A DNA stretch of 64,000 nt from Fasciola hepatica (lineage: Eukaryota > Platyhelminthes > Trematoda > Plagiorchiida > Fasciolidae), in assembly GCA_948099385.1 (NCBI GenBank), contig CANUEZ040000151.1, positions 3,232,001 to 3,296,000 of the forward strand. The letters are read 5' to 3'. The notes beneath the pieces were generated by a model. It was not told the DNA's origin. It did no database searches and was given only the letters and a program-made list of their open reading frames with translations. The position numbers were made by a program, and so were the translations under genes. Numbering within the stretch: the first letter of the stretch is position 1; each line of letters opens with the position of its first letter. Below are positions 33,780-45,459 of the stretch, one piece after another.

Positions 33780-34570
33780 CGTGAAACTAAAAAAGGAAAC
33801 GCATGAGTGTGGCTAAAACTTTCAACGGGAAGTTAACGTTTCACCTAGAGTAGACATTCAGCTGAAGAAAAGATTAAGTTCTGCATAGAATTACGGAAGA
33901 AATTTAGCTGGAAGATAGAGTGGGGCAGAATTGGTGACGTCGTAACTGGGTGTTGAATTAAGTTAGTGAGCCGCTTTCAGTGAGATAAACGAGACTGGAT
34001 TTTCTAGTTCAAAATCGCAGAGGTGGTAAGGGAAGCTTACTTGGTGGGACTTGGGTTGGAAAAAAGGCAACGTGAGCAAAAGGATATCAAGGAGTTTCAA
34101 GCTGATGCCCATTCTGTTGTTATATAGTGGAAGACAGAAAAGAAAGTGAGACTTTGCAGGAGGGATATATACATCGATCAATAAATGGATGAGGATTCGT
34201 ACAAAAAACCAGAATTACGAAAAAGAGTATTATGGAGAATGGCGGGGTAGATAGGCCTCAATATTGGTTCATTAGTAGATGGACTGAGGCGAAGCTCGGC
34301 CTATGACACGTGAGACTAAAAAAGAAAACGGTGAACCATGGATGACTGAGGGCCGTAAGATTCAGTAAAGAGATTGGGATTTGATCTGGAGTAGTTATTC
34401 AGTAGAAGAGAACAAGTAAATTCTGCATGATATAAGTGAAGAAACTTAGCTGGGTGATAGGGTGGGAGCAGAATTGGTGACTTCATCACTGGGTGTTGAG
34501 TTCATCTATTGAGCCACGCTAAATGCGATGAATGAGACTGGATTTTGCAGTCTAAAATCGCAGAGATCCT
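33780..34570 (-). repeat. Tandem ~527-bp monomers upstream of C2
   Basis: GTGAAACTAAAAAAGGAAAC at 33782 recurs as GTGAGACTAAAAAAGAAAAC near 34309. GAATTGGTGACGTC at about 33928 recurs at about 34472, and ATGAGACTGGATTTTGCAGT-like text at 33990 recurs at 34530. One and a half copies. The same unit, inverted, precedes C4 at 58.7-59.45 kb. Confidence 0.8.
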
Positions 34571-35734
34571 CTGGAATGCTGGTTCCTCCCACTGATTCTT
34601 ACTGCCCAGAGATTGGGTGGAAACCTTTGCCGCTCCTTCTCGTCGACTGCTTGCTCGACCAACACCGGAAGATCGGGCTTGGTAGGATCCTTTTGGTGTT
34701 TTACTTATACTACTGGCAAAGCAGTTTGTTTTACTGCCTTCATTACCCTTGTTCAGAGAACATTTTCCAGACTCGAGAGGTAAGATCAACGAAATTCTTG
34801 CTTGGCATATGACTGCGGTTTTACTTCCGAGCACTTTGAGTAGGAACTCTACGCGGATGGAGCAAACCCAGGTCAAACCATAAAGTTTGCGGTACGGCGA
34901 CACTGCACTTCGGGCAGTTACCCTCAGCAAAAGACGAATGATGATGCAGATCGATCAAGTTGGACACAAACGTCTTTTGTACTGTTCGAACGCACACCGT
35001 CCCCACAAGTGCCCTCTGACGGTTTGTTTCGTCAGGTCGGCAATCGTTCAGCTGCTCTCAGACGCCCTCTGTTCATAGTGACAGAGTCAGCTGATGCTTA
35101 AGTTGGCGGAGTGGTTGAAACTGAGAGGAAAAAATAACCAAGTAGAACCCCACCCAATGCCGGGCTGGCAAAACGCTATGCAAAATAGGCTTACGCCAGC
35201 AAACCCATTCATAGAACAAACTCGAGCTGGGCAGAACATTCTGCATTTACAGAGATTTTGAAATCATCTGGACACTTCTCACATACATTTCCCAGAAAAA
35301 GAAGTCAAGAAGGTCTTAAACGCTAACTTTACCAATAAATTTTTCATAATTATCGTAACTGAATAATTCCCTTCAAATTTATCATTGGTAGAGTAATGGG
35401 CCAGTTCATGCCGGAAAGACGATATTAGTACGACTCAGAAAAGTAAGAACGGGCAATCTGGGAATCTAGAAGTAATACGGAAGCACTAATTAGCTGAGAC
35501 AAATCGGGCTATTGGCTTAACTCACCCGGGGCCTACTAGAGTCCCGGTAGAGGGACCCATCGCTTTTGCTGCGCTGCCTATAACAGGCCCAGATTTCCTA
35601 ATCCGGGGCCTACCTCGGCCCCATGCGGGTGTGCTGCCTGTCTCCAAATTTTAGTCGGTCTTTAGCCAAATTGCGGTGCGAAGGCTATCCTGTATGAACC
35701 CAATCTCAACCGCACTGCGTTGGTCCGGCCAAAA
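34571..35734. other. Unassigned
   Basis: No family recognised. Frames at 34528-34812 (+) and 34930-34502 (-) are open without motif. Confidence 0.3.
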
Positions 35735-36316
35735 AAATGTGCTCGGTCTGCGGTTATACTATAACCCGTCCTTCGCCTGTCATCACCAACTTCCGAGCAG
35801 GCCTGCCTTCCGAGTCCCAAATATGATTCAAAGGTCCTACTCGCGCATCTCTAGGGATGATTTCCCCATAATTTTCGGCACGTACATCGGGCCTCTGCTG
35901 GAGTACGGTAGTCAGACACCGTACTATGGTCTTGTCCGAGATCGTGGGATCCTAGAAAGAGCTCGGAGGGCATCTACCAAAGCAGTATGGGGTCTGTCCC
36001 ATCTGCCTTATCCCGTCCACCTCCCACTCATCAATCTCTATTCCCTTGAATTCAGACGCGTAAGAGGTGGTCTGTTTTGATGTTTCACCCTTTTGGATCG
36101 GGTCGAAATGATTGCTCTTTCCCCGTTTGTCCAGCCCCTTCTCCCCGTGGCCACAGCACAAAGGCTTTCAAACCGGGACCACGCATTTATCTACGAATTA
36201 ATTTTTTTAGCTATAGGGTTATTACTCTGTGGAATGCACTTCCGGAGGATATTGTTCTCTTACAGAACAAAACTATCTTCAAGAGAAAGTTAGATCTCTA
36301 CCTGAGTCTCTCCCAA
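35735..36316 (+). pseudogene. LINE A2 RT C-terminal domain
   Basis: 35676-36080 and 36077-36319 together: IGPLLEYGSQTPYYGLVRD, GILERARRASTKAVWGLSHL, EFRRVRGGLF, then after a frameshift near 36077 RGHSTKAFKPGPR, VITLWNALPEDIV, FKRKLDLYLSLSQ. This copy keeps Trp at the place where A1 has TGA, which shows the ancestral end of the protein. The catalytic motifs are not included in this fragment. Confidence 0.85.
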
Positions 36317-36605
36317 TAACTCCTTGTCCAAAAAAGTGAAATAGATATCTTTTATTGCATTGCTATTCCGCTATATGTTCACGAGTGTCGCACCACCATT
36401 CCGCTTAAAGCACTGTCCATGGTGAAAGGCTGCACGGTGCTATGCATTTATTGCTTCTGTTGCCGCCCCTGCCCCATCCCCGCTTCTTTTTACTCTCGTT
36501 TCAGTTCGGTGAATCCGAAAGACGATCGAAGACTTCCTCAAGAACCGGGACAATAGGGCTCAACGCCTCGAACCCGTGCAACACTTCATAACTTCAAGAC
36601 TACTC
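35735..36605 (+). mobile_element. LINE A2, 5'-truncated copy of LINE A
   Basis: The copy starts inside the RT thumb (NVLGL matching KVLGF of A1). It then follows A1 through the C-terminal domain and the first 300 bp of the 3' UTR (GGTGAATCCGAAAG). Similarity ends near 36605, without the final tail. The start is 8000 in A1 terms. Confidence 0.85.
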
Positions 36606-37679
36606 CGGCGACTCGGCTAGAGGTCCATGCTGTGCCACTAACACCTTAGGGAGTAATTTAATTTTGGCCCAGACATTGTCTTGTTTCCGTCGTTCAGTTG
36701 TCAGAAGAGGTTTACAGGGAATTTTGACCTCTCGGTAGTAGATGGATTGCGGGAAAACCGGTAGTATGCTCTCCAAGGAGCTTCAGTTCGTGTCCCGAAG
36801 TACGGTCACGGTTGCTGAGCGACAGCTTTCACTCACCAAGGATTATTTGTCCGACATAAATGAGGTCATCTCGTAGGTGCCTGCAGGCCTCAGGGAGCAA
36901 CACAGTAGCTTGCAAAAATTCCTCCTGGCTGACCCCAAGTAGTACGGCCATAGGGTGTATCGCACAGCACTGTACTGTTTCTGTTCTGGTTAATTTCGCC
37001 ATTGTGCAGGTTTTAACAACTTTACCTCCACATTTAAAGCGAGGAAGTGCACATGAGGCATACAACAATCGGACGGTATCTATAAGGTAGAGGCCAAAGG
37101 CTAGTTGGGCCGGTATTCTCCTTGCTAGGAAGTATGCTCTCTCAGTGTGCGCTCGTGTCTTCAGGTTGTGGGTGACTTCATCCCCGAGGCATTTTTCTCA
37201 AGAGTGAAACTGAGCACGAAACTCCAGAGGCCGCGCCCAGGAGTATCACCAACTGCCCCAACCAACATGCAGGCGCTGATTTCCGAGTTTATGGGTATAC
37301 CCCTGGTGGTCGACCAACAAGTCAGTGCACTGGGTCCATTTAGTATTCCGCTATCCTCCTCCGGTTGTATGGTGTTCAAAATCTCAGGGTGGTCGGCGTA
37401 GATGGGACCTCGGGACTCCGGAGGTCCGTGGCGGACTGTTCAAGAACTAGAAGTAGCAGGGGTCTTGGCAGGAAACCTTGCGGCAAGCCGCCGCTGGTTG
37501 GATACCATGTGGATTGTGAATGCCCAACTCCCACGGAAAAGGTCCTCTCGACCAAGAGGTCTTTAATTCAGTGAAGCATGGACCCGGAAGTGCCGGTAAT
37601 CTGGAATTCCAGAAGCAGTCTATTATGGGATTCACATAACCCTATACTGAATTCCAAAAATTAACTTCCTTTACGCATC
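36606..37679. other. Unassigned
   Basis: Minus frame 37068-36829 contains GVSQEEFLQATVLLPEA and looks protein-like, but no family is recognised. Frame 37379-37161 (-) likewise. Confidence 0.3.
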
Positions 37680-37975
37680 CATTTTTGTTGGCTTTTGATC
37701 AATTTTCACGGGCAGTTAGCAGGCTTCTCAAAAGTGACCCGTCTCTCCGAAAACCGTGCTGCCATGCGCATGGCAAACGAATGATGATACACAGCTCTAA
37801 AAGCACGAAGCATTCTCTACCTTCCCTGTCAAAAACCGTCTGGATTGACCAAAATTGTTTCTTGTTTCCCGCGCTTGAAGGGCAAGCATGTTCGAGATGA
37901 GGGGATCGAAGGAACTTCCGTGCTCGTCAGGGATGTCGCCGACTGCGATGTCATTCCGAGAGGTTCCTGCAAGTG

Positions 37976-38170
37976 GATGAGAATTATATTTTGACAGAAA
38001 ATCAAAAAAAGTTTGTCTTCACCGAAACCATATTTCGACTGATGGGCCACGGAGCCTCTGAGAGGTGGGTTAAGCCTCACCCGGGACTCTTAGAAGCTCT
38101 TCTCAAAATTTTTCCTTCCAAGCAATTTAAGGCATAGTTAAGTCTGACTGGAATGTTTCATCGCTGCCTC
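37976..38170 (+). pseudogene. Gypsy RT, C-terminal palm and connection
   Basis: KKFVFTETIFRLMGHGASER, then VKPHPGLLEALLKIFPS and LSLTGMFHRCL. This matches the well-known run C-x-F-x-FLGH-x-V-x-x-x-G-x-x-P-x-P-x-K, FP-x-P, LRxFLGMxNFYRRF. One stop (TAG) lies before LSLTG. The catalytic YxDD region upstream is not recognisable. Confidence 0.65.
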
Positions 38171-38945
38171 TAACCTTCTCTTTATTCGGAAAAAATTATC
38201 CATTTACGGCCAATAGGACATCCTTTTTCTCAAAAGAGTACTATTTTCAAACGAATCAAAGACATCTGAGTTACTCTAATCATCTCTATTAGCAATCGAT
38301 AAATACGTCACTCTTTGTCGAAACCGAAGCCTCCGGCAAAACATCTTTGCCACTGTCAACAAAAGTGATTTTCCCGTAAACTTTATTCGTGTACTGTGTC
38401 ATTCACGGAGCTAAATCAATCAGCAGTAAAAATAATATGGATTTGGGGGAGACCCGAGGACTGCTGTGCTGTATGATCATACAGCACGACTGAAGTCACA
38501 GTAGTAATCCTCGGTACTTGATTCGATACATGAAGTACAAAAGATAGCAGAGATTTCGGTGACTGAATAAACAAATGCCTTGAAAGTTTGAGCCCGGAGG
38601 TCAGATGGCCACTTCGCTCAGTAATGAGCAAGGTCGGCTTAGTGGTCGAGAGACCTAGGCAAGTTGGGCATAGATTAAAAAAAGGTGCTCAGGAATTTGG
38701 AAAGTATAAATATAAGGTCACAAAAGAGGAAGAGCGGAAAGAAAACTTTCGAAAAAGCACTGACCAAATACAGGGAACGTCAATAACTGTTACGGATGCA
38801 CACACGGACCAAATATTCTAGTGACGCGGAAGAAATCAAGGATGTTATTTTAAAGAAGATGCAGTGTGCTGTACGGCAGAATAAAGTGCTCAAAGGATGA
38901 GAAAGGAGCTTAAGCGACAGTTGAAGCTGATGGAAAGTGGACTTT

Positions 38946-39440
38946 TTATCTTCGAGTGCACACTTTAATCTTGTCGCCGACAAATACACTGCCGCTTTTA
39001 TACGTGAAGTGAAAATCGCCAGCTAGAAAAAGGACGAAAAGCTCCATCTTTGACATTTTCAGTTTGCGAATTTCTCTGTGGTGTACCTCATCGTCCAAGT
39101 CCGTAGAATCCGGCAGCCGATGAATTATCACGATCAGTCTAATTGAATACACTCTTTCGGTCATCCGTAGCCACTTTAGGTAAGCCTTTGCTATCCTGAT
39201 GTTACTCGCTTATATCACTTCCTTCCAAAGGGACTTGATTTTTTTTTCAGTAATGTCAAGCCGATAACTCAAAAAAGTTTCTTCTGTTGCCAACTTAAAC
39301 CTGAGTTCTGCTAACCTTGTAAAAGCCCACTTGTTGAAGCCACATAACAACTTAAAAGTCTCAGTATTGACTTCAAAGGACACGTCTTTGTTTCTTCTTC
39401 GCAAAGTTGCTTCATCTGGACAGTCAAGAATAAGCATCAT
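38946..39440 (-). pseudogene. Unknown broken reading frame inside the gypsy remnant
   Basis: Two minus frames in line: 39440-39210 (NTETFKLLCGFNKWAFTRLA, SYRLDITEKKIKSLWKEVI) and 39164-38946 (RLIVIIHRLPDSTDLDDEVH, ELFVLFLAGDFHFTYKSG). A helix-rich part followed by IVI-x-x-LPDS resembles the coiled-coil-then-RRM layout of some LINE ORF1 proteins, compare LVFIGIP at 26.9 kb. This identification is tentative. Confidence 0.35.
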
Positions 39441-39509
39441 GGCTTTCCTTTTGGTTTTACTTATCCTGATATATTTGCCTCTACCGTAGTTAATCGCCTG
39501 CCGGAACTC

Positions 39510-40060
39510 TTAGCTCTGTGTGGCATACTGCGATATCTACATTCAGGTCGAGGGGCCTGATTTTGCTCCACGAACTTAAGACGTTTCTTCATGAGCGGGG
39601 TGTGGATAACTGCAAAACAATGCCATACACCCCTCAAGACAGTCTTCCAAATGAAAGACTGAATGGAACCGTAAGTAAAAACACTGTCCCTGTGTCCTGT
39701 TCGAGAGATCTAACCATCGACCAGTGGCAATTTTACTGCCGGGGACGCTGGATGTCCTCAGGTCATTGGGTATACTATTGTCAGTGAGAATCCTCCTAAA
39801 CAAATTTTTATGCACTATCAGAAATCTCTACTCGGCACCAATTCACCTAAATGGTCACCAGTGCCTGGGCCATTGCTGTATCGACAAAGCATCCGTTTGT
39901 CCAAGTATGGCCCGATACTGAGGAGGTCGAGCTGCTGCAAAGCGAACTCGAGTACGCTCTATACGTCTCCGAGAGATTCGAAGATGCAGTGTCACGTCGT
40001 GTCGTTCCCAGTAGAACGAACGGCTTAGGCACCATCTGCCCTTTTTCCAGGCTTCACTGT
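39510..40060 (+). pseudogene. Gypsy integrase core and C-terminal part
   Basis: 39518-39787: ELKTFLHERGVDNCKTMPYT followed by PQ and NERLNGTV, matching the end of the integrase catalytic core (FL-x-x-x-GI, T-x-PYxPQxNG-x-x-ER-x-NG, with the catalytic Glu in ER). Next, LTIDQWQF, and in a second frame LLPGTLDVLRSL (usual LP-x-AL-x-x-IRSLL). Then WPDTEEVELLQSELEYALYV (usual KYDPLVDEVELL). The core Asp residues upstream were not located. Three frame changes. Confidence 0.75.
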
Positions 40061-40300
40061 GTTCCCTCCCCTGGCTGATGACGAGCCGCGTACCTCTGAC
40101 ACCCAAGCAATTTTTTCTGGCGTCAGAGATTGTCCCAGTAAACCAGGAGAAAGGTTAAAAGATTTTATATTGCAAGAACGAAGAGCAGGATCAAATTGCC
40201 GTCGAAGTCTTGCGACGCGAAAGTGCATCCTTCTCCAACCGGTATCAACATTTTCTTTTCCTTACCGACGGACTCCACGAAACACAAAGTGATATTCCTT

Positions 40301-40679
40301 GTTTTCTAGGAGCCGGGAAATGTTATATTAGTATCTTTTATTATTCTCAATAAGTCGCTCGCATTTCGTTTGAGTAGCCTTTGTTTTGTTGCCAGATCAC
40401 AATTGGTCAACAAACTGGATTGCCCTATCGAATGAGGCTGCCTAACAAAAATCGGGTTAGCGATCTTACGACGCAAAACACTAGACCCAACGTGGTGCTA
40501 CACAAAGCAAGACACGATGGCACAAAGCACAGAATAGCACGACGCTTGTGTCCTGGTTAGGGTGAAAAACACTTGACATCAACGATAGAATTCAATAATT
40601 TCCCTCAGACCAAAAGTCGTTCGGCAGAAAGATCGGCAATAAAACGGATTCAGAAATAGGGCCATTGCTCCCAACTCCT
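40301..40679. other. Unassigned; possible LTR remnant
   Basis: Lies just behind the gypsy integrase and in front of C3. No open frame of note. It would be the expected place of a 3' LTR, but no second copy was seen. Confidence 0.25.
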
Positions 40680-41571
40680 GTCCCGTATAATGCTAGCCAC
40701 AGGCATTTTTCTGTGCCTTTCATTTAGTCTGCTTTTCCATGTTCCACTGAATGTAAAGACAGCTTTTCATTGTGATGTTCATTTACAGTTCCAAACTGTT
40801 TGATGTGCCACCACCCGATTCCTCTGGTCCGTCACCACTAGTCTCACCTGAACTGGTCAAACAGTTAGACCCATCCTAGCAATCCATTGCTCTTTGCTCC
40901 TCCTCCTTGCATATACTTTATATATATATATATACATCCGCTCTGCATCCTGCGCTTTTCGCCGGCCGTTTATCATGTTATCGTCCCTCTGACCCTCATG
41001 ATGTTCGTTCACTCTTTTTATATCTGTGCCTCACATTTACCATACTCAATCCTTCTAAATCACTTTTGCCATCTGTACCACCTTTTATTCATCCAGTGCT
41101 CGCTACCTGTTCTACGACGAGTTTTGCGCCCTGTCCGCTGACCATCTACTGCAGTGCAGCAAGGCTTCATTACCATCTAATCCCTAGCAATGAATCCATC
41201 TTTTTTCTCCACCTTCTCCCACTACCGCAGTTTCTTATATCAATGTATAGCCTCTTCCAAGTACATCTGTCAGTTTTCAGATATTCCCTCTTGGACCAGC
41301 CAGACTCTCCATCTGACCGTGAACCTCAAATCCACCGAGCATTCATTTGAATCCGCCCTTAAGTTCCGTTAAACTCCCTCATTTTACTTTGAGGTGCATA
41401 CTTTCATCATACATTTATCTCCTTCCTAAGTCTACCCATCCTACCATTGTCATGCACATTTCCACGCTTTCGCGCATTTTGTCTGCCCATTTCATGGCTT
41501 GTAAAAACTCCATCATGCGTTCAGCACGCCTCGAGCGCCTCTGAAATAAACCAATATTATTATTATTATTA
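40680..41571 (+). mobile_element. Retroposon C3, 5'-truncated
   Basis: Starts at GCCACAGGCATTTTT (compare GCCACAGGCATCTTT at 60681 in C4). TA tract at 40919-40934. Body with ATCTGTGCCTCACATTTACC matches C4 at about 61270, and the 3' end CATTTCATGGCTTGTAAAAACTCC reaches a degraded hairpin and (ATT)n at 41554-41571. It meets LINE B6 tail to tail in that microsatellite. Confidence 0.8.
40919..40934. repeat. Conserved TA tract of C3
   Basis: TA run about 636 bp before the 3' end of C3. Confidence 0.85.
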
Positions 41572-41646
41572 AAGTAATAGAAGAAAGTTGACCTGACTTT
41601 TGTCACTGGGAGAATAGGGTGGGTTCTAGGATATTGTGTCATAATC

Positions 41647-42480
41647 CTAGTAACCAACCCCATTCTCGTCGGCCATCTCTTCGGTGAAGCTCTGACCAGC
41701 AAGAAAGGTCACACTGGGAACAATCAAGAAGTGGTCCAGTGGTCCTATGAACTGAGAGATAGAGAGACTGTCGAGGATGTTTATCGAGAGCTTATTCCAT
41801 AAATTTGAGTACTTTATAGTGAAAAAGCCATATCTCAAAGACCGTTTTGATTCAGGAATGAGGAACTGCAATGAGCGATGGAGTAAGGCGTGATTCGTGG
41901 AGGAAGTGAGACGGAGGGACTCAGTACAAGAGGGATCTATACTGAGATATAGCATAAACACGAAGCATAAATTGAGCCTTAAGAGACGCAGCTACAGACG
42001 GTCAAGACTGAGCAGGATATACCGATCCTTGTAACACAAACCGGAGGGAAACTCCGCTAATTGTATGGTGAATTAGCTTCAGAAGCTCGCAAGATTTATG
42101 CGCACTCGATTACTGTACGACGGATGGAGACGCAGAGCGATAGCAACTGATGGGTTTCATTAGGTATTTTGGTTATCGTGTATAATTGACATGAGACGGA
42201 GGACCGAGCGAGCTAATGGCCAAAGCTGACAAGCTGGAATGCTCTTTGCCGACTGAGCCGCGTGATTTGAGGTGGCGATGCTTTTGTCTGTGCCAGTGCC
42301 AGGGAAACTTGAACAAGCAGACTTCAAAACAACCGATCTATTGAAGGAACCAAGGCTTAGCCGAATTACTGGCCTATCAAAGAGTCCGATCAAAGTTTGC
42401 TTGACCAGTTGCGTACCCCGATGGACCACTGGTGGGAATCGCCCAAGTGTCCTACAGGAGTTGTAAAATAGGCCCACGTG
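41647..42480 (-). pseudogene. LINE B6 reverse transcriptase C-terminal half
   Basis: 42477-42160 shows VVHRGTQLVKQTLIGLF, a worn motif B (GVPQGT-x-LGPLLF). From 42080: CYKDRYILLSLDRL, LNLCFVFMLY, then 41961-41647 with ESLRLTSSTNH, FLIPESKRSLRYGFFTIKY, NLWNKLSINIL and GPLDHFLI. This is the standard LINE RT end: R-x-x-FF-x-x-R, x-x-WN-x-LP, then the LD helix. The catalytic motif C is not recognisable. Confidence 0.8.
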
Positions 42481-42499
42481 TCCGACCGAGGGTTATGAT

Positions 42500-43575
42500 A
42501 CCGCACTGGTTGAATCGGGTCTGAATGTGTGCGGGCACTTTGAAGTACAATTGTTCCAAATATATGTTCATTTATGTGACTGAGAAGAAAGATTCAAAAA
42601 GAAAGATTGCCTAAAGCTAGAGGAAGCCCTGGTATCGGAAGTGAAGTCTCTTGGGGAGCGGTTGTCATTCCCAAGTGGACCTTAATGTAGATACCCATTC
42701 ATAAACAGGAGGCCTCTAAGCTATTAGCTCGTACTTGCATTTGAGTGAGTTTGGTGTCCGCGAAGCTGTTAAATGACGCTGTACGTACTCCAGAGTAACG
42801 TAGCCAGCTTTCGTCATGTCGGAGAAGATAGTGAGGCGGTATTCAGGGAGAGGCCTAGCGTGAGACTTGTAACTGAGCAGTTTGCAATAGGTTAGCAGAA
42901 AATTTCTGGAGATTAGACCAACGGTTCTTCTCGTTCTGGTAGTCTGGAGCGGAACATACTCAGAACACCTTGGGCTACAAGTGTGTTGAAGACCAAGGTC
43001 TCAAACTGATGGGCTGTGTAAAACGTTTAGGTCGTGAATAAGCAGAGTACCGAGGGCCACCTGACATCCAAAGGCTGTGAAGCAGCTGTTAAAGGTTGAG
43101 AAGTTCATACTCATACTTGTTGTAACACCATCATGGCCACGGTTTGAGGAATATCGGACACGGCTAAACTGGTTGGCCACCTCATTTAGAATTAATCTGA
43201 AGCCAGATAGCACGTGCTTGGCGACCGGGTCTATGTATGGGAATAGAATTAAGAGGTACGTAGTCGTGGATGCAGAAAAGAAGCAATTAAGCTCCTCGGC
43301 TATGGTCACGGGTGAGATGATGTGACCGTTTTTACCAAACTTGGAGAAGGGTTACCAGCCGGCCTGCTTTGATTTCTGTTCTTCAGTAAGTTTGCCAACT
43401 TTGAGTAAGTATGATGTGTTGCAGGGCAGACACTTGTTTTTTGAGCACATCTTCAGTCTTGCTTCTGATTACTACCGAGGGAATTTGGAGCTACAAGAAT
43501 GATGATGAGTCACAGTTGATGCGATAAACCTTCTGCAGCTCTAGATGCTTGTTTTGCATTCGGGTCGGGACTGAG
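42500..43575. other. Decayed middle of LINE B6
   Basis: Expected place of the RT fingers and palm. A minus frame at 43309-43001 (TIAEELNCFFSAST) is the only suggestive stretch. Confidence 0.35.
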
Positions 43576-43599
43576 CTACCGACTTGGCTTCATACGAAA

Positions 43600-44250
43600 C
43601 AAGTTGTAGTGGTTGCGGTAGCAAGTTGGATAAGGTGGAATATAGTAAATCAGTGACCAGCTGAGGGTCGCTTTGCAGGAAGTACTTTTCCCGGTCTGAG
43701 GATCGAAGCGTGCAGAAAAGATAGTCCTAGTTGACTGTTGAAGAAAGATGACTGGGTAGGTGGGACCCACCAAAAGTTTGCGGAACAGCAAAGACTCAGG
43801 ACACCACACTGTGGTAATTTCCTGGGAAGGGGTCGAGCTTTCTGGCTGAAACGTCGAATAGACCGTTAGTGGGCTAATGATCAAGGATGTTGTCTCCTCT
43901 GGTTGCAACAGTTAAGTATCCGATCCAGCGCCCCACGCGGCTGCATGACATGAAGTCTATTAAGTTGTTTGGGGCAGGTAGGGCACTCCAACAAAAGATC
44001 GGTGCATAGAAGTTCCCAACAGTCGAATGCGTCAGTTATCTTTGTGAGATTACCAGCGCTGGAATCAGATAACCGCTAGATGCTACCAATGTGATGGCAG
44101 GAGTTAGGTGAGGGAATCGGTGATCACGTAGAATCCTGAATGGTGTCCAAAGTTGTAGTTGAGACTGGAAAAGCCGGCAGGACGTTTTGACAAATAAAAC
44201 AGAATCCCCCTTAACGACGCCTGTTACTTCGGAACATCCGGTAGTCAATT
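43600..44250 (-). pseudogene. LINE B6 endonuclease, weak
   Basis: 44248-44036 has TGCSEVTGVVKGDSVLFVK, which lines up loosely with IGYQMFNNGRCRRGDECLIF of B1. The remaining frames (43908-43576) are not clear. Placement rests on order between ORF1 and RT. Confidence 0.4.
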
Positions 44251-44279
44251 AGAAAGACTGGACCTGACGGAACGGAATC

Positions 44280-45080
44280 CTTTAGCGATTATCAGGCCTG
44301 GGTGCCTTCCCAAGAGTACCTGGGGTAGCAGGACGCATGGGTGTACACGGAGGCGGGATAACGGTGCGACGAGTTGTAGGTGTGGTTGAATAACCAGACA
44401 TGGAGCTAGTCGAAGGAATGGGGTCACCTGGACTTGTGAAGGACGTGCTGTCGCCGGTGGATGAGTCGGGGGAACCTTCATCAGCTTCGTGAATGCTGGG
44501 GCGCCTGTTCCATTCTAGGGATCTTCTGGGGTTACTCTTAGTAATGGGGTGTTTTCCAGGTGGCTGATCTGGCAAGAAAACCGGCGTATTGTCTAAATCT
44601 ACATTTGCACGGCGATTTATAATGGATGGCCACTGCTAGGTAAAACGGACTTTTGGGGTGGACTGCTGGTTTCACATACACCGGGCCCTTTGTTCTGAGC
44701 CTGGCTTTTGTGCTACTTATTTGCAGTGGGGTTTTGCCAGGGAATATCTTGGCGCACGTGTGGCCAGTTTTGGCTACGACAAATGATAGCCGGCTAATAA
44801 AGACCTTGGTGTCAGCTTCATTTGTAGGTTGGACAGCAGCGGAAAGGCGGTGCGCTGGAAAGTTTCGCGAGGCCTAACACACTGGCACGGTTTTGAGCCC
44901 ACGTTGCAAGTAATTTAGATCATATTTTTGGCATTCGAAATAGGCATTCTTTCCGGAATGGTGAACACGGTTGCACTGTTTGCATTTCATGCTTCTGAAG
45001 ATTTTCGAGGCAACTGTGTCCACAAACTTCGTAGCCAGCTGTAAGTTCGTTAGGGTACGGTGTGCGGCTGAATCATACAA
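44280..45080 (-). pseudogene. LINE B6 ORF1
   Basis: 45080-44874: LTNLQLATKFVDTVASKIFR, corresponding to LTAAGRFIQSVAFEVLTR of B5 and LVAAGRFTDTIAPEIVQR of B4. Further on, AVQPTNEADTKVFISRLSF corresponds to IFVRFTDEAAAPDFIKK of B2. 44575-44282 is a Pro/Ser/Thr-rich linker. Stops throughout. Confidence 0.6.
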
Positions 45081-45459
45081 GAAGGCTTAGGGCCTTATTT
45101 GGCCGATGATTAGACCAACGGTGTCAATTCAGGAATAAAGACTGCTTAGGTGTTTGCTTATTTCAGTAGTTTGTCTACTAGTATCCCCGAGTATATCTAC
45201 CAAGGAAACTGACCAGCTATCCGGTTCCTTTCGCAGTTTAGTGGTCTTGCAACGGCGGTTGCTGAAACCAAATTTGGGCCCGCCGGTAGGCGATGTAGAC
45301 ATACCTATTTTGTTTAATATATGCGGGCGATAAAAATGGCAAGTTATGGAGATATGCAGGGGAAAGATGGTGATACAGAAGCAGAAGGACAAAAGCCGAG
45401 TAAGGTAAATATACAGGAGTTCTCGTCACGGGGGTCAATATCCGCGGAAATAATCATGT

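Larger units (their letters stand above)
31454..34570 (-). mobile_element. Retroposon C2 with 5' monomer array
   Basis: Sense minus. 3' end 31454-31525 with (ATT)n and hairpin, body to about 33740, then two upstream monomers (33780-34570). The 5' body (GTTGTCCAAGTTCCCAC, CCTTATCGTGGC, CAACCATCA) matches C4 at 59540-59640, but C2 lacks about 150 bp there that holds the CGGGCGTGCAGG block. TA tract at 32105-32160. No known protein domain. Confidence 0.75.
37680..40300 (+). mobile_element. Ty3/gypsy-like LTR retrotransposon remnant
   Basis: RT end (37976-38170), a possible RNase H start (LFVETEASG at about 38310), and integrase core plus C-terminal part (39510-40060), in the order expected for Ty3/gypsy. 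The RT-to-integrase distance is short and an unrelated minus-strand reading region lies between (38946-39440). A candidate 3' LTR could lie at 40300-40680, but no 5' partner was found. Confidence 0.65.
41567..45450 (-). mobile_element. LINE B6, decayed full-span copy
   Basis: Minus order: ORF1 (45080-44280), weak endonuclease (about 44250-43600), weak RT, and a clear RT C-terminus (42080-41647). The 3' end lies at the (ATT)n shared with C3. About 3.9 kb, consistent with a whole LINE that has lost many codons. Confidence 0.7.
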
